Made by a program: the position numbers and the translations under genes. From Bacteroidota bacterium (lineage in GTDB: Bacteria; Bacteroidota; Bacteroidia; J057), in the NCBI GenBank assembly GCA_004292985.1, contig RDXT01000360.1, positions 1 through 5,242 of the forward strand: a stretch of 5,242 bases of DNA, read 5' to 3'. Shown here piece after piece: positions 5,136-5,242 of this stretch; the stretch's first letter is position 1, and every line of letters begins with the position of its first letter. Below the pieces are notes generated by a model. The model did not search any database and was not told the DNA's origin. It worked only from the letters and a program-made list of their open reading frames with translations.

Positions 5136-5242
5136 TATACGCGGGCCAGAATCCAGTTTTTGAGCGTATCGAGTACCTGGGCTTTTTCCGGCTCATTGTG
5201 CATTTCGTGGAAAAGACCCGGCCAGGGCTTCCAGGTTTTGTC
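5135..5242 (-). CDS. Alpha/beta hydrolase (monoacylglycerol lipase-like), C-terminal end
   Basis: Partial gene: only the last 35 codons and the TAA (5135-5137) are in the window; the rest lies beyond the right edge. The tail contains PGLFHEMHNEPEKAQVL, then LKNWILARV at the C-terminus. GL[FY]HE...NEPE is characteristic of the end of bacterial monoacylglycerol lipase/lysophospholipase-type serine hydrolases, where the His of HE is the catalytic histidine (residue 12 of the visible part). Such enzymes cleave monoacylglycerols or lysophospholipids. The nucleophile serine and acidic residue are outside the window. The stop overlaps the phosphatidyltransferase start by one base (TAATG), indicating one transcript and probable translational coupling. 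Substrate assignment is by family only. Confidence 0.85.
   Translation of the reverse strand, partial: DKTWKPWPGLFHEMHNEPEKAQVLDTLKNWILARV

Overview
The window reads as a chromosomal stretch of a Bacteroidota bacterium, possibly of the Saprospiria/Lewinella type, although I cannot fix the genus. Three things point this way. The protein families match. No gene has a recognisable Shine-Dalgarno sequence. A clean Bacteroidota-type promoter (TTTG, 21 bases, TAnnTTTG) lies in front of ddl. Most genes are G+C rich; single 60-base rows sampled in five genes give 38 to 41 G+C.

Layout, left to right. (1) The 3' end of a cation diffusion facilitator (CDF) metal transporter, + strand, ending at 353. 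(2) A short gap with a possible A/T-flanked hairpin and the ddl promoter. (3) A probable + strand operon: D-alanine--D-alanine ligase (433-1512), a small unrecognised protein with a speculative resemblance to the DNA polymerase III psi subunit (1561-2079), the RdgB/HAM1 nucleotide-sanitising pyrophosphatase (2085-2669, GTG start) and a CorA-family magnesium channel (2681-3634). (4) A separate, less G+C-rich lipoprotein gene of unknown function (3737-4375). (5) Convergent to it on the minus strand, a CDP-alcohol phosphatidyltransferase (4452-5135). Its start codon overlaps the stop codon of an upstream alpha/beta hydrolase (monoacylglycerol-lipase-like) whose C-terminal 35 residues lie in the window, giving a small lipid-related operon.

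No phage, transposon, CRISPR or defence gene is visible. The most unusual content is in the gaps between genes. Three of the four larger gaps carry a short tandem repeat beginning at, or overlapping, a stop codon: a G-free C-tract array with minus-strand G-quadruplex potential (1515-1560), a GAACAGG heptamer array (3633-3667), and an 11-unit heptamer array (4401-4477). In the last, nine consecutive units fit TCT-Y-R-Y-R exactly and differ only by transitions; the array also encodes the C-terminal tail and stop codon of the phosphatidyltransferase.
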